Source: Viridothelium virens
Taxonomy: Eukaryota > Ascomycota > Dothideomycetes > Trypetheliales > Trypetheliaceae
Direction: 5' to 3'
Length of the DNA stretch: 64,000 nt
Assembly (NCBI GenBank): GCA_010094025.1
Contig: ML991825.1
Span: 124,001 to 188,000 of the forward strand
Below, in pieces: positions 1 to 12,609 of this stretch (the first letter of the stretch is position 1; the number at the start of each line of letters is the position of its first letter). The notes below the pieces were generated by a model. It saw nothing but the letters and a program-made list of their open reading frames with translations, made no database searches and was not told the DNA's origin. Both the position numbers and the translations under genes were made by a program.

Positions 1-2115
1 ACCATTAAACGTGTGGGGGCATTTGCATGAGAGTCTCGTGTTAAAAGTCCTACCGAGGTCGAGGAGGACGGAGCCGGTCTTCATATTTCTTTTTACCTAG
101 GATCTCAAGCCACTGACGCGGATATCTAGTAAATGTGCACGCCTCCACCCTTCGATGAAGGAAATCTACAGCGTGATCGAAGGAGGCAGGCATACCTAGA
201 GCAATGTGGCCTTCGGAAGAGGCACGAAAAGCAGTGAAACGCCAGGGCCTTTGCAGGAGACTGTTACTGTTTGCAAACGAAAACAAGCACAGTCCGTCGA
301 TATTCCAGCTCTTTGGAATTCCATCCGCCCTTGGTCAGGGGTGTTGCTGAATTCGGGTCTAGGCCCGCAAACACTTCTCGGTGAAGGGAAGGAGCTAGGT
401 ACCTACCTACGGAGCACTCGTAGGGCAGCTCTCGTCAGGTCTAATCTCCATGTGCTCACCATCTGTCATCCTGAAGCCTAAAATAATCATACAATCGAGA
501 GAATTGTCAGCTCGGCGTCGAACTCGATGAAGGCGTTGCTCTTTATCACTGCTCACATCAGACTAATCTCCTGAAAGGCAGTTCTATGCTGGGCGTGTAG
601 TACTAGGCATGCCTCTATGCACGCCATCTGCAAGCCAGACGCGGGCACAAAGGCAAACGCCAGAGCCAGACTCTCATCGCCTCTTCTCCGCAATTCCGCA
701 ACTTCCCACGTGCGTCTGGGGTGGCACAGACGGATCAAGCCAGAATTCTCGAACTGTAGCTTTACCTAGATACTTGGTTAGTACCCCGAAGGCTTGATTG
801 GGAAAGGTCGCAAGTCGTAAGGTAGTCAGATGAAATTAGAAAATTTTATTTGCGGATGTTGGCTTGTTTAGGAACTCGTTTGGCTCACGAGTTGGTTCCT
901 TTGTTTAAACGGTGAAACATTGGATTTCTGTTGGCCATGCAAAATCGTCTTTGCTACAATCCGCGTGTGAAGACTTGTGCAGTGTAAAGAACCGAAGAGG
1001 GGGCAAAACTGCGAGCATACCTACTCGTCCACTTGTCCGGTGGTAGGCGCCGGGATCCTTGACGCCGAACCAGTCGTGGGGACAGAGTGAAGCTGGTCGT
1101 AGCTCACCGCCGCGATTGGTCCGCCGCCTGTTTCATCACAGTTTCTGAGATTGGCTACGCCTTGCTGTGCCCTGCGATCCTGCATTGCGCCCTTTATCGA
1201 TTGGGGCTCTTTGAGGACGAGTCCTTCTTGAGCACGTATGCTAACTTGCGGGTTCTCGCCCCTTGCAAGGTTTGTATGCGGCTCGAGGATGCACGACTGC
1301 GCTGTCTCCTCGACTACTCCTTGCAGCAAGCACCCGCTTCCGGCTGGACATCCCAGACGTGGCTCGCGGTCATGCATCCCTCGGAATGATCGTCAGGCAC
1401 TGGGTGCACTGGCTGATAGTTCTTCTGGGCCATTGGTCTGTCACTTCCGCCCTGACATCGTCATCAACAAACGGAATCATCCTGCCCGGAACGCGTTCCA
1501 GCTTCCCGCCAGCTGGTCCCTTCGATCATGGCGAGGAGGATGAGACCGACGGGCCGTGGGATGTCGCTGGCCAACTGTTTGGGTTGCCGCCGCGCTTTTG
1601 GGCACCGGCCCTGGCTGTGGCGTCCACGCAGCGTGGCATCTTGGCGGCTAGAGATGTGATACAATTTTATGATCACGCTGGTTTGCCATATCACTGAGCC
1701 CGCCGCTCAGCACATCGACTCAGATTTAACATTAGTAACTTGCCCGGGAAACGCGCCATCAACTACTTCCACGCGACATCCCTACCTGTGTCTGACTAGA
1801 GTACGGCTGGGTACACAACGTGCAGCTATCGCCGTCCACATGCAAGGTCTAAACTTACCAAATCAACAAATGCTACCGAACGTCAAGCCGGCTCAGCAGT
1901 CATCTGCCCCTTCAAGAATGCTAGTGCCCGCTGCTCCTCCTTGCTCGATATCTACTCCAATCTATAATTCACGAAATCGTCACACTCCTGAGCAATATTA
2001 TCAGGAGCTCTTTCGACCGACTACTGTGACTACTGTCACTGCTGGGAAACCCGCTGAGGCATGTAAGAACCGCACAGATTCATACGAAACGAAATCAAAA
2101 GGAGCTCCCGTCACC
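1..2115. other. intergenic, no supported gene
   Basis: Open frames of 60-170 codons occur on both strands, but none shows a recognisable motif, codon pattern or plausible splice chain, and several overlap antisense. The frame open from 1669 runs into the first exon of the next gene, but the better start is the ATG at 2116, so 1669-2115 is most likely 5' untranslated region and promoter. Confidence 0.6.
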
Positions 2116-4027
2116 ATGAAAACTCAGGTCCTCACTGAGACGGAATTTGACTCTCTTCCTCCCTCTATTCAGTAAGTTTACCATGTTTACTTTCTTGTCG
2201 ATCATTGTTTTCGTCTTGTAAACGTATTACGCGAGAATTGTTTTTGTCCCCTCTCTTGATCAACATCGGCAAAAGAATTGAGGACTAGTCCTGTTCTATG
2301 ACGTGCACCTACCCATATTCAATGCTTTAGACGTCTTGAAACGCTGTCTTATGTATACTGTCGTTGCCATCTTTATTTGCAAGAATTGCCTCAGTAGTAC
2401 ATACTAATATGTCTAAAGGAGAAAATACTTCTCTACGCTCGAGCGTCTTCGAATTGCCGATGGTGCCGCCACCTCCTCCAGTGGCCGATCGTCCCCTGCT
2501 AGCACCAGTCGGCCTTCGACTTCGAGTAGTTCACGTCCAGGACATTCTCGGGCCATCAGCCGAGTCGAGCAAGCTGATGTGTCACGATCCCGCACTCGTC
2601 TAAGGCGACGTCCATCAGGACGGGAAGACTACGCATTAAACCAATTGGAAGCTCAGTGGTTCATGGCATTGCCGGAAAAAATCAAGAGGCAACACTTTTC
2701 GAGAGAAGAGCAGGCTCTTTTGACGAAGCAATGCGACACTGTGATCATGGATCCTGCGGATGAGGCTCTGTTGAGGTCTCGCTCAAGAACGAGGACTATC
2801 TCAGAGACAAGAGAAGGCGCAACATCATCAATATCAATGCCATCGCACAGCAACCCTGAACTGATCGTGGGATCTCGTTGGGATCCAGAGCGTCGACCAT
2901 CGGATCCTACTATGTCCACGTCACCAGGTTACTCGGAAACGATAGGGAGCCAGCTCCGTAGACCACCAATCCAACGAAATCGTGGTTTAAACACTTTCGG
3001 CCCTTTTCCATCTACACCAACTAATGCAAGTCGGCCGGCGACTCACGCAGGTAGATCTGCATCTATCACTACGCTGACAAATGCTCCTCGACCATCTACA
3101 CCCCGGGAGGTTCCGACTGTGTTCTATCGCGATGCAGACGTGAGGAAGAAGTTGCGACTCTATCTCGGATCTCCTCAGAAGTTTGATGAAGCCGTGGAAT
3201 TTGGGTTTCCCTCTACAATGCAAACTACTGAGGACGAAATCAACCCTTTAGAGAAATCTCTGCAACAGCCACCTCATGGCAACCGAATCTTGAACAACGA
3301 CCTTCAAAGATTTCTCGCGGGCACTCAAGACTCACTAGCATTCCTCGATATATCTGACGAAACCTCAGCTTTCCTCGAGGACGAAGAGGATAATTCCGAC
3401 AATCGCCTCGACAACCTCATTGACGATCACAAAGGGTCCCTCGTCGCCGACACCTCTTCGGTCTCCGATCTCGAAGACCCATCAACTCCATCATCCGAAC
3501 TCGATGACCAATTCGAAATGGTCGGACCAACACCCGGCCACTACCTGCCCTCCAAAAAGCCCTCCCTCGCCTCCATGAAGTCCTCCGCCACTCCCACATC
3601 CACCACGAGCAGCACTCTCACTCCAACCCCCACGCGCAAACGCAAACCCTCCGATCCCGAACCCCCTCAAACCAACAAACCGCTCCCGCCATCCCCCTCC
3701 ACTCTTCCTCTCCGTCCCCGCCCCAGCGACTCCTACGAGCGCGCTCTCCTTTCGAATCGGGAGATGACGCTGCGGCTCACGCTCACGCGGCCCGATCTCC
3801 GCGCTGCTGATGAGGATATCTATGGATGGCAGAACGAGTTCCAGCATTCTTACTCTGCATCGAACACGAATAAGAAGTTGAGGGTGAGGCAGCTGCAGCT
3901 GAATGCGGATCCGTTGGCGTTGGAGGATCTGCCGCCGTTGGTGGAGGATGAGCGGGGCGCGATGGGGGCGTTTGGTGGGAGGAGGGGTGCGGTGGTGAAG
4001 GTGAGGAAGTTGATGGGGATGAAGTGA
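2116..4027 (+). CDS. conserved fungal Ser/Thr-rich protein (often labelled mucin)
   Basis: Two exons, 2116-2171 and 2419-4027, sum to 555 codons (554 aa). The start ATG lies in a good Kozak context (gtcaccATG). The donor is CA|GTAAGT and the acceptor follows a TACTAAT-like branch site. The spliced N-terminus reads MKTQVLTETEFDSLPPSIQ then RKYFSTLERLRIA, followed by a Ser-rich stretch and the block ALNQLEAQWFMALPEKIKRQ. From memory, this N-terminal layout belongs to a conserved Pezizomycotina family of unknown function that is sometimes named mucin because of its composition. No signal peptide is visible, so a true secreted mucin is unlikely. The middle is Ser/Thr/Pro-rich and acidic, hence probably disordered; the C-terminus is basic and rich in Gly and Val. 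Function unknown. Confidence 0.75.
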
Positions 4028-5030
4028 GTTGGAGAAAGTGGTGGATGGCGAGAAGGGGGATGGAAGCGGCTACGATTCTTGTAAATAGTACTCTGTCATG
4101 TTTTTCTTGGGCCTGCATAGCGTGTCACGAATCGCTGGGAGCGACTGGTTGAGTTCTAACGATATGGGGTTGAGCAATTTGGCTGCGACCACAATGGTCG
4201 AGCATGGGTATTGCCGAGTATCATGAATGTTCTTTTTCTTGAGAGAACTGTGTACTAATAGCAAAAGTATGAAATCGGTCACAAGTTGCAATTCTGCATG
4301 TTCAAACTCCCGGTTCGACTGCTCATCTGGTACAAATCTCCGGATAGGAAGTCAAGCCGTTATCAGACCGAAGACTATGCAAACACGGTTTGCAAGGACG
4401 TAACGAGGTTTACAAATAATATATCACTCAATCCAAGAGTCTTCGTTAGTCGACCAGCTGGAATGGTCCCAGGCCGTGAAGATCGGAACAACCACCACGA
4501 TCCCACCCGAGCGAGGACCTTCATGGTCCCCACGCCGGACTTCGCGTCTCCTCCAGGCTCCACGGCTCTGGTGTTTATGTTGACCCTTTTTCTGATATTG
4601 TCATAGGAAATATACTGGAGGCTGTAGGATTCTGGTGCACGCACTTTCTGTGTTCTCTCATGTGTCAAGCGGTTAGTAGAAGAGAACTCCTGGAGCAATC
4701 CCGCTCATGCTCGGTGAGGCGAGTTCAGCACGTGTCTATTCTATGGCTTTGCACTCGGTGTTAGCATTCAACACAGCAACCATCAAAGAGGTGTCTCATC
4801 CTATGATTCTGACTCTGCTGCGTGTATGAACTCTCAAGATGAACTGTACAACTTTCTCAGGGACCGAAGTTTTCCTATCTCGTCGTTGCTTGTTTCCGTT
4901 TATCTTACACCCTTTAGAGTAAATTATCCAGAAATACCATCTTCCGATAGAATCCAACTCTTGAGACGTGCAGTCAAGGGAATATTATATACAGATGTTT
5001 TGAAAATTCCAGACATGGCAAAATCCTTGT
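4028..5030. other. intergenic, nothing recognised
   Basis: About 1 kb between the end of a plus-strand gene and the 3' end of a minus-strand gene. It must hold both terminators. Frames at 4286-4606 (+) and 4375-4698 (-) overlap antisense and have no recognisable features. Confidence 0.6.
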
Positions 5031-5870
5031 TCAGCAGCTTTTCTGGGTACTGCTCTGATTGTAGTACATTTCGATGCTCCGAATCTTCAAGACACTGTCT
5101 TGTATCGGCGGACCCACGCTCCAACCCTTGTCGCCGTTGCTCCAGTTATTCCAGAGCCAGGTGCCAGGAACTGTAGGAACATTGCTGGTGAAAGTCTTTG
5201 CCACGACCCCATCCACGTAGAAAGTAGTCGTCCCCGAGGTCCAATCGACCCTATACTCGTGTTCCTCACTGTTCGCAGTGTCTGGAGCCGGATATGTCGT
5301 GTAAGTTTCGTCATCGTGCACTCCGTCAGCCGCCTGGTTGGTGAGCTGCAATGGGACGCTTCCATTTTGGGGATTGCTTGTCGAGTCTGGATCTGTCAAG
5401 TACTCGATGTCGGTCTCCTGCGTGTCGCTCTTGTAGAAAAACAGGCCGTGGCAGACTCCCTTGACAGGGCTGAAGATGGCCCGTGTGCGAACGGATGCAT
5501 ATAGAATATCAGTAACAGCGGTGCTGACCTCCCCTCCCTGAATAGGAGACTGGGTTTGTCCTCCAACTACCGTTAATTCAAGGTACGGAGCTTGAATGGA
5601 CACTGACGATGCTGTCATCACGCGCGTGTAGGGCGCTCCAGGTGTCGTTACCGGCGGTTGTCCATCAGAGATTTGTAGACCATCTGGCATGGTGGACGAT
5701 TCAAATGTGTACAGAGCGTGCTCCATGAATGTACCGACGTCTTGAATGACATGACACTGGCCTGGACTAGAATCTTGAGGTGCGCGTGCGATCTTGGAAT
5801 CATGTCCTTGAGGCACAACACTCGCAAATGTTCGTCCGAAAGATAGTAAAGAAAAGAAAATAGCCTTCAT
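5031..5870 (-). CDS. secreted glycoside hydrolase family 16 (GH16) enzyme
   Basis: Single exon, 279 aa. I chose the ATG at 5870, which begins a typical signal peptide (MKAIFFSLLSFGRTFAS, cleavage near residue 17-18), over an in-frame upstream ATG that would put extra residues before the hydrophobic core. The GH16 catalytic signature is at residues 152-156 (E-T-D-I-E: nucleophile Glu152, helper Asp154, acid/base Glu156). The order of the surrounding beta-strands (LTVVGG, ASVRTRAIFSPVKGVCHGLFFY, HEYRVDWTSGTTTFYVDG, WLWNNWSNGDKGWSVGPP) fits the jelly-roll fold. Such enzymes hydrolyse or rearrange beta-1,3(4)-glucans in the wall or the environment. Single N-glycosylation sites are visible (NGS, NWS, NQS). 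No GPI signal or carbohydrate-binding module follows. The exact substrate is not predictable. Confidence 0.85.
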   Translation of the reverse strand: MKAIFFSLLSFGRTFASVVPQGHDSKIARAPQDSSPGQCHVIQDVGTFMEHALYTFESSTMPDGLQISDGQPPVTTPGAPYTRVMTASSVSIQAPYLELTVVGGQTQSPIQGGEVSTAVTDILYASVRTRAIFSPVKGVCHGLFFYKSDTQETDIEYLTDPDSTSNPQNGSVPLQLTNQAADGVHDDETYTTYPAPDTANSEEHEYRVDWTSGTTTFYVDGVVAKTFTSNVPTVPGTWLWNNWSNGDKGWSVGPPIQDSVLKIRSIEMYYNQSSTQKSC

Positions 5871-6829
5871 GATTATGATTAGAAGAAAGAAGTACACAGA
5901 GAGATGCTAGACCAATGGCAAAGACAGCTACGACAGTGAGCGACTAAAGGGAGTGGACTGAGCCCGAAGCATCTATAAGAATTTTGACTACTTATACGAG
6001 CGTCAAGGCCTAGGCTAATCAGCCCCTTTTAGCCACTTTGGGTCGGCTTTCCTCGGTGCCAACATCGTAAGAATCCCTTACAGGCATCTTGAAACAAAGC
6101 GTCTAATCAAGTTTGGTCAGCCCTGAACCTCCTGATACATTTGTCACTTAAGAAGACTTTTGCGATTCCGAAATGTTTATGACAGCGATAGTAAAAAACT
6201 ACAATGGCAAAGCAGCAAGAGATATGAAGTTTGCCACTAGCAAGCGCGAATAGCTCTCGGGGCGCGTTGTTTTGCTTTTTGAGTCTGACTCGTGCTGCAA
6301 AGGGGTCTCACCTCATTTTTAGTGCATCGATGGAAGTGCAACTCGACATGCGCCCTAGTCAGCATCTCTAGTGGTACCGCAAGATGGGTACGAGATTGTT
6401 GTTGGAGTCTTACCAGCCATGTCTCTAGGAATGGACTGCGGAAGAAAGATTAGAAAGGCATAGGGTACCGTATGTTTCACATTCCGTGTAGCTTGCGCTT
6501 GAAGGCGTTGTGAAAGCCTCGATCTGGCTTGCGACCCGGCAAAGTATTATCTTCGAAAGAACTCCTAGTATAAGAGCAACTTTCTCTCTAACGCAACTCG
6601 CCCTTGCGCAAGATTTTAGTCGGAAAGTTTTCCAGGAATATGGGCTACGTCCGTGTTGGGTGATATTTTACAGTAACTCCCGGCCGTGCCTTACTGGGCC
6701 TCGGCAAACCCCGGTCCCCTCTTAGCCTCGATCTGCGTAGTATTCTACTGAAAAGAAATAGCAAGCCTCCATCTAGGCACATCTTGTCGAGTATGGAAGT
6801 AAGTCCTACAATGTGTTGATGCCTCAATA
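5871..6829. other. intergenic, divergent promoter region
   Basis: About 960 bp between the divergent starts of the GH16 gene (minus) and the thiolase-like gene (plus). I see no gene and no repeat in it. Confidence 0.6.
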
Positions 6830-8805
6830 ATGGGTCACTCGGTACCGATCATTATTGGAGTTGGAGATGTAGTAAACAGGTCACTGAAACCCGAAGACGC
6901 CGTGGAACCTTTGCAACTCATGTTTCAAGCCATCTGCAAGGCGATCGAAGACGTCCAGCTTTCCAATCAGGTCGAGCAGAAATTACGATCTCAGATCGAT
7001 AGTATTGATGTTGTCCGAACCTGGACATGGCCATATACTGACCTCCCAGGTCTCCTATGTCATCAACTCGGCATTAATCCACATCACAGAAAATATAGTG
7101 AGCACGGGGGAAACCAGCCAGCAAAATTGTTTGACGATGCTGCGCGCCGCGTGTCACTCAATCAGAGCAAAGTTGCAATAATAACAGGTGGCGAAGCTCT
7201 GGCATCGCGTATGTAGAAGCCGTTAGCAACTAAAATCAAGATAGCAATGCTGAAGTGCCTGTTCGACTTTAGTGACCGGCTGTGTAGCTGCGAAGAAGCT
7301 GCCTCCCCCTGGATGGACAAGCGTTGGAGAAAGCATAGACTCTGTGTTTTCTCCTACAACCCGGGGGCTGGGAGACAGTATGTTCCTACGGCAGGCTTCT
7401 CCCTCAAGTTTCACTCACGATGTCGAAGGTCTGGGCGCCATACATTCTATTGGCAATCCAATCCACATTTATCCTCTATACGAAAACGGCCTTCGAGCCC
7501 ATTTAGGTCAGTCCATCGAAGAAAACCACCGGGAATCAGCCCAACTTTATGCCGAGTTCGCTAAGGTAGCTGAGCAAAACCCTCACGCATGGAATTACGG
7601 ACGCCCGGCGGATGACGCGGAGGCAATTGGGAATGTCACAAAAAGAAACCGAATGATTTGCTTCCCATGTTAGCTGAGTTCTCAGAGTTTACTTACATAT
7701 GGCATTAATAACGGCTTCAACAGATCCGCTGCTCATGAATGCATTCAACACCGTAAATCTCGCTGCTGCTTGTATTTTAACAACCACAGATTATGCTCAA
7801 GAGCTAGGAATAGACCAGAGGCGTTGGATCTATCCACTTGCTGGCGCGGGTACCAGAGATAGCGACAATTGTTCGTTCCTCGATTCCTTATAAACTCTAT
7901 GTTCTGAGGCATTCTAATTTTACTAGTCTGGGAACGGCCCAACTTTCATTCAAGCTCTGCCATTTCGAGATCATTGGACGCCGCGCTTGCAGAATCGAAA
8001 ATCGGCAAAGATGAGATCGATCTATTTGACTTCTATTCGTATGTGCAAGATTGTGGCCCTTTCTCTTTCCCAGGCATGCGGAGTTAATGTCGTCTAAGCT
8101 GCTTCCCCATTGTCCCGAAAATCGCATGCCGACATCTCGGCTTGTCAATTACGTCTCCGCCGAAGCCCATCACTCTTCTCGGAGGACTTACATCCTTTGG
8201 AGGCGCAGGCAACAACTACTCAATGCATGTAAGACATCATCGAATGCTCTCGTATAGTTGAGAAGGTACTGATGGCGTGTAAGGCTATCACTGAGATGGT
8301 CCGTCAGCTGAGGAGGGGAAATGGCCATCACGGGCTCGTACTTGCGAATGGGGGTGTCCTCACCTATCAACACGCCATTTGCCTTTCATCCCGACCCCCT
8401 AAAAGCAAATCGGGATACCCGGAGCGCAATGCTCTGCCAGAAAAGATCACGGACTTCTCCTCACCACCTATCGAGTCGCATCCCAAAGGTCTTGGAGTAG
8501 TAGAAGTAAGCAAAGCGCCATCAAGGCTTCCACTGTGGGTCTTATCGCAACTCAGCTGACAGTTGCCTTGCTAGACATACACCGTGGAGTTTAATCGCGA
8601 TAACACGCTCCTCCGAGCTTATATAATTGCCCGTCTCAAGGATACTGGAACACGTTTTTTGGCGAACCACGGGGATCAAAAGACCCTGCAGCAACTTGCG
8701 AGTAAAATTCAAGAACCGATAGGTGCAATGGGAAATGTACATCAAGACCCAGAGAACCCAAAGAGAAATTTGTTCATCCTACAAGACGAAAATGCGAAGC
8801 TGTAG
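6830..8805 (+). CDS. thiolase-like (acetyl-CoA acetyltransferase family) protein
   Basis: Seven exons: 6830-7208, 7273-7668, 7724-7870, 7927-8038, 8099-8228, 8284-8505 and 8575-8805, together 539 codons (538 aa), all with GT..AG junctions and continuous frame. The thiolase fold is recognised from IIIGVGDVVNR at the N-terminus, TGGEALAS near residue 123, NTVNLAAACILTTTDYA, FYSCFPIVPKIACRHLG, and LLGGLTSFGGAGNNYSMHA, which carries a conserved His. The C-terminus (TYTVEFNRDN..., to residue 538) matches the extra C-terminal domain of the fungal subfamily related to SCP2-type thiolases. The usual N-terminal nucleophile motif (CSSG-like Cys) is not visible: the matching place reads EHGGNQPAKLFDDAA. 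Reaction and substrate are therefore uncertain; peroxisomal or cytosolic acyl-CoA chemistry is an inference. Confidence 0.8.
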
Positions 8806-9444
8806 CTGAATCAAAGAACAAACAAGAATCAATGGTCTGGAAAGCAAAGAGCCTCCATATTACAGGTAATGATGACTACTCTGGACATCTTCCGGGCCGG
8901 ATGGCTTCGAGTAGATGAATTATCTGTAAATTGTGGTGGCTTAGTTTCGTATGCGAGCGATGCCTCTCCTTCGTTATGCAGCCCTAGTGCACTAAGCAAA
9001 ACATTGCACCGATTGACACTAGTCGTTGGAGGAATTTTGTAGTCCAGCGCGTCGACACAAGATGATAATAGCTGGATATTCAAATAATTAGCCACTGATG
9101 CGGTTCGAGCTGAGGTATTATCAGGACTCAAATCATTTTTTTGAGCATCTCCGAAGTCAAGTGGAAGAAGATGGAGAGGCCGAACGCGATAATAGCGCGG
9201 TTGCCCTGGCAATGTGATCAAACATCGGCAAACGCGACACCCTCAGAAAAGCCGAACCGTCCATTATCGCGACCCGCGCCTCCGTACCTCGAATTCCTCA
9301 ATGTGGCCCGACAGATTTTGGATTGCTTCGACTTCAAGGACGCGCAGCATAATACGAGGCATCTGATACATGGCAATTGTATCTTGCCACCGGCTGGCCA
9401 TACCCATCGATCACGACATTCGTTTATATAGCCTGCGGCAGTAG
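8806..9444. other. intergenic, nothing recognised
   Basis: About 640 bp between two plus-strand genes. It holds the thiolase-like terminator and the MPS1 promoter. Open frames on both strands here show no motif. Confidence 0.6.
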
Positions 9445-12110
9445 ATGGCTTCCCTTTTAGCTTCGCAGCACTACAATAACGACAGCCTTGCACACAGGAA
9501 AATACCGACACGCCCTCAGCTTCCACGTCAATCGCCCTGGTCTGTACTTGGACAATCCGATGGATTTCACGCCAATGCTCCCGCCCTGCAGCGCATCGAC
9601 GTGGGAGGAGAGAGTTCTGACGATGAAGTTCCTCAACCGATGAAGTTCAGCGCGCTCACGAAAGCTCTGTTGGAAAATGATGGGTCGGCGGCAGGAAAAT
9701 CCTCTCCAGTCAAAGAGAGTCCAGTCAGGCAAATGAGGGCAGCTTCTCAACCTCGGAGCGCGGATACACCTTCTCGAGCACCCAGTTTGCGCATATCCCG
9801 GAGACCGTCCCCGAACCTTCTCAATACTTCGCAAAATAGCGAGCGCACATCCCCAAGAGTGGTCCGCGTCGGTAGTGCGCAAGCTTCAGGAAGTTCACGC
9901 AGAGCAACATCAGTTTCCGGGACGTCAACTCAACAAACGTCAATCTCTAGGGAGAATAAATTGCACGAGTTGGTAACTCCAGCTCCAGCTCCGCGTGCGA
10001 TTCGTGTAGGCAGGTCAAGAGCTGGGTCTAATACATCGAATGCCACATCAACAAGCAGACCGGGTTCATCTGCTGGCCAAGCAACTGGACCGTCGGGGGA
10101 CAATGCTCGCAATGCCTCTGCAAGTTTGGATAGAAACGATACGGGCAAGGAAGATGCGCTGAATAAGTACACTGGTTCAGCGATTGGCCGGTCAAGGCAA
10201 CCATCTGCCGAAGCGGGCGGCCCTCCTGGGTCTATGAAGTTCAAAAGACCCATGGCGGGGAGCTTTCTTCGAGGCGCTCCAATTCGAAGAGGATTCCGGC
10301 GACGAGACAGTGACGAGAATCACAGTCCTAATGACGAGTATATAAATTTGGCTACGGGAGGTGCAGAAGACATGCCGCACGAGGATCCACCACGAGCACG
10401 GTCGAAGGAGAGAAGTTTGAGCCCCGGAATCAACCACCCACCGGTCTCAGTGCACGACTTTGCTCGGCCGCCATCGAAAGCAGACAACCAACGACCGAGT
10501 GGTGAAGACTCCGCGAAACCCATTGCTGCTGTTTCAGAGCAAAGTCGACCTAGTACTAGCGAGCGAGCATATGCCCTTCCGCCTCCGCGTTCCGCCATCA
10601 GTGGAGATAAGGAGAATGAACCACCTCCCACTTTTAAGCGCAACAAGGACCAGGAGTTCAAGATACTTGGGAGATCTGAGAAAGTTGCAGTGCTTTCCGA
10701 TGCCGAAAAGCCTCGTCAAGTCGCCGACACACCCGTTCCAAATCGTCCCTCGTCGCCTCGTCGTGACGCTCTCGCTCCACTTAGCAAAAATACACCCCAT
10801 CGATATGTTCCTCCACCGCCACCAAAAATGACTGTGCTGGAGACCGCCACTGCACAAGCCGGAGCCTCAGCTGTCAAGTCGAAGAAAAAGCGAAGTCATG
10901 TCCTTGTCAATGGTAAGGCCTTTACTCTCATGGGTAAAATTGGAAAAGGCGGTAGTAGTGATGTATACAGGGTCATGGCGGAGAACCAAAGGATGTTTGC
11001 ATTGAAGAAAGTCAAGCTGGAGGATTGCGATGAGATGGCAGTACGGGGATACAAGGGTGAGATCGAATTGCTGCAGCGGTTGTCAAATGTGGACAGAGTG
11101 GTACGATTACTCGACTGGGAATTGGACGAGGAGAAGCAAAGCCTTAGCGTGGTGAGTTCACATCAGCAACTCTGGAGAGACCTTCGTCAACTAATCGGAA
11201 ATAGCTCATGGAGATGGGTGAAGTGGATCTTAACCGCCTAATTAACTCCCGCTTGAACTCTGCATCTACATCCTCGTCAAGAAGCGACGCCGATCGACCT
11301 TCAGATAACGGCACTCCCGGTCTCGATCTCGCCTTCACACGCTTCTATTGGCGCGAAATGCTCTGCTGCCTCGATGCCGTCCACGCTCACGACATAGTGC
11401 ACTCCGACCTCAAGCCTGCCAACTTCTTACTAGTCCAAGGTCACCTCAAGCTCATTGATTTCGGGATCGCGAACCGCATAGAGACCGACATCACCATGAA
11501 CGTCCACCGTGAATCTCATGTCGGCACACCGAATTACATGTCACCCGAGAGCATCATTGACACGAACGCCAGTGTGCCGGTGCAGAAGGGCATGCCAACG
11601 GGCACTGGCGCAGCGGGGAAAATGATGAAGATTGGCAAGCCGTCGGATGTTTGGTCACTGGGATGTATCCTCTACCAGATGACCTACGGACGGCCGCCCT
11701 TCGCACATATCCCCAATCAAGTTCATCGGATTATGGCGATCACGAATCCCAATGTCGAAATCAGCTTCCCGGAGCGAGGCGTCGGAGGCTCGTGGGTTCC
11801 CCACGCACTACGTAGTACGCTGCGAAAATGCCTCAACCGAGACCAAACGAAACGTCCGACTGTTGCAGATCTGCTGTCCGAGCGAGACCCATTTCTCTAT
11901 CCTGAGGGTTACACCACTACCGACAACAAATTTGGACAACGTCATGATTACGAGGCAATACCAATCAGTCAAGAGCTCCTGGGGCAGGTCATTGCTCGTG
12001 TGGTTGACCGATGTAGGGACACGAAGAGAGGATTTCCAAGTGAAGAGGAGGTGCGACAGTATCCGTCTAGCTTTTTCGCGAAGATTGCAGAAATGATGGA
12101 ACGAGGATAA
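9445..12110 (+). CDS. MPS1: dual-specificity spindle-checkpoint protein kinase MPS1/TTK
   Basis: Exons 9445-11151 and 11205-12110 (donor GTG|GTGAGT, acceptor AATAG|CTC) give 871 codons, 870 aa. The first ~480 residues are Ser/Pro/Arg-rich and disordered, as is usual for Mps1. The kinase domain starts near residue 486 with GKIGKGGSSDVYRV (Gly-rich loop) and FALKKVKL (catalytic Lys). Exon 2 supplies the MPS1/TTK-specific catalytic loop HSDLKPANFLLV, LIDFGIAN (DFG), GTPNYMSPESI in the activation loop, and SDVWSLGCILYQMTYGRPPF. The HSDLKPANF...LIDFGIAN combination is characteristic of the family. Mps1 drives the spindle assembly checkpoint and kinetochore phosphorylation. The C-terminal tail after the kinase is short and basic/acidic, consistent with fungal Mps1. 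Housekeeping gene, no oddities. Confidence 0.95.
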
Positions 12111-12609
12111 GCATTTTCCATTCCACCTTTCACACCCTGTCCTTTTTAACGGCAGGCTCTGGATTGAAAAGGAATCACCCTATTTCTAACTGGTCGTTGG
12201 TGGTTGACTTGGATACGTACAAGTCGTGGGAGACTTTGAGTGTGTTGTTTTAGCGAGGGAGCCTGGAGTTCTCTTCTGCCCTACCCAGCATTTTCACGAT
12301 TAAAAAGCACTGAGAAGTAATGACAGGGGCTAGGCTGTAAGCAGTCCGTAGGAGGTCTACGTGGACATGTCCATCGTGTATATTGCTAAATCAAAAAGAC
12401 AAACAATACCAGACAGTCGGGATATGCCATCTGGCCCCAAATTTGATTGGATATCTATTGCTCTGTTCATGGAAACTGTTCAAGTAATGAAGTCTTCGGC
12501 TGAATGCATCCGTATCATTCGGAGGAGCCAGTACGGCCACTGACGCAGCTCTGTTTGTACTTTGCCATGCCACGCCCAGAACGCCAAGCAATGCAGAGTT
12601 AACAAATCA
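12111..12609. other. intergenic, convergent 3' regions
   Basis: About 500 bp between the convergent MPS1 and NSA2 genes. No gene supported; the short frames at 12361-12591 lie antisense to one another. Confidence 0.6.

Noticed and set aside
1021-1697. Overlapping open frames on both strands (for example 1263-1697 plus, 1021-1377 minus)
   Set aside because: They overlap antisense, contain no recognisable motif, and no splice chain links them to a longer protein.
4286-4698. Antisense pair of ~107-codon frames
   Set aside because: Mutually overlapping, no motif, located in an interval that must hold two terminators.
8829-9221. 130-codon minus-strand frame upstream of MPS1
   Set aside because: No family resemblance, poor composition, lies in a promoter interval.
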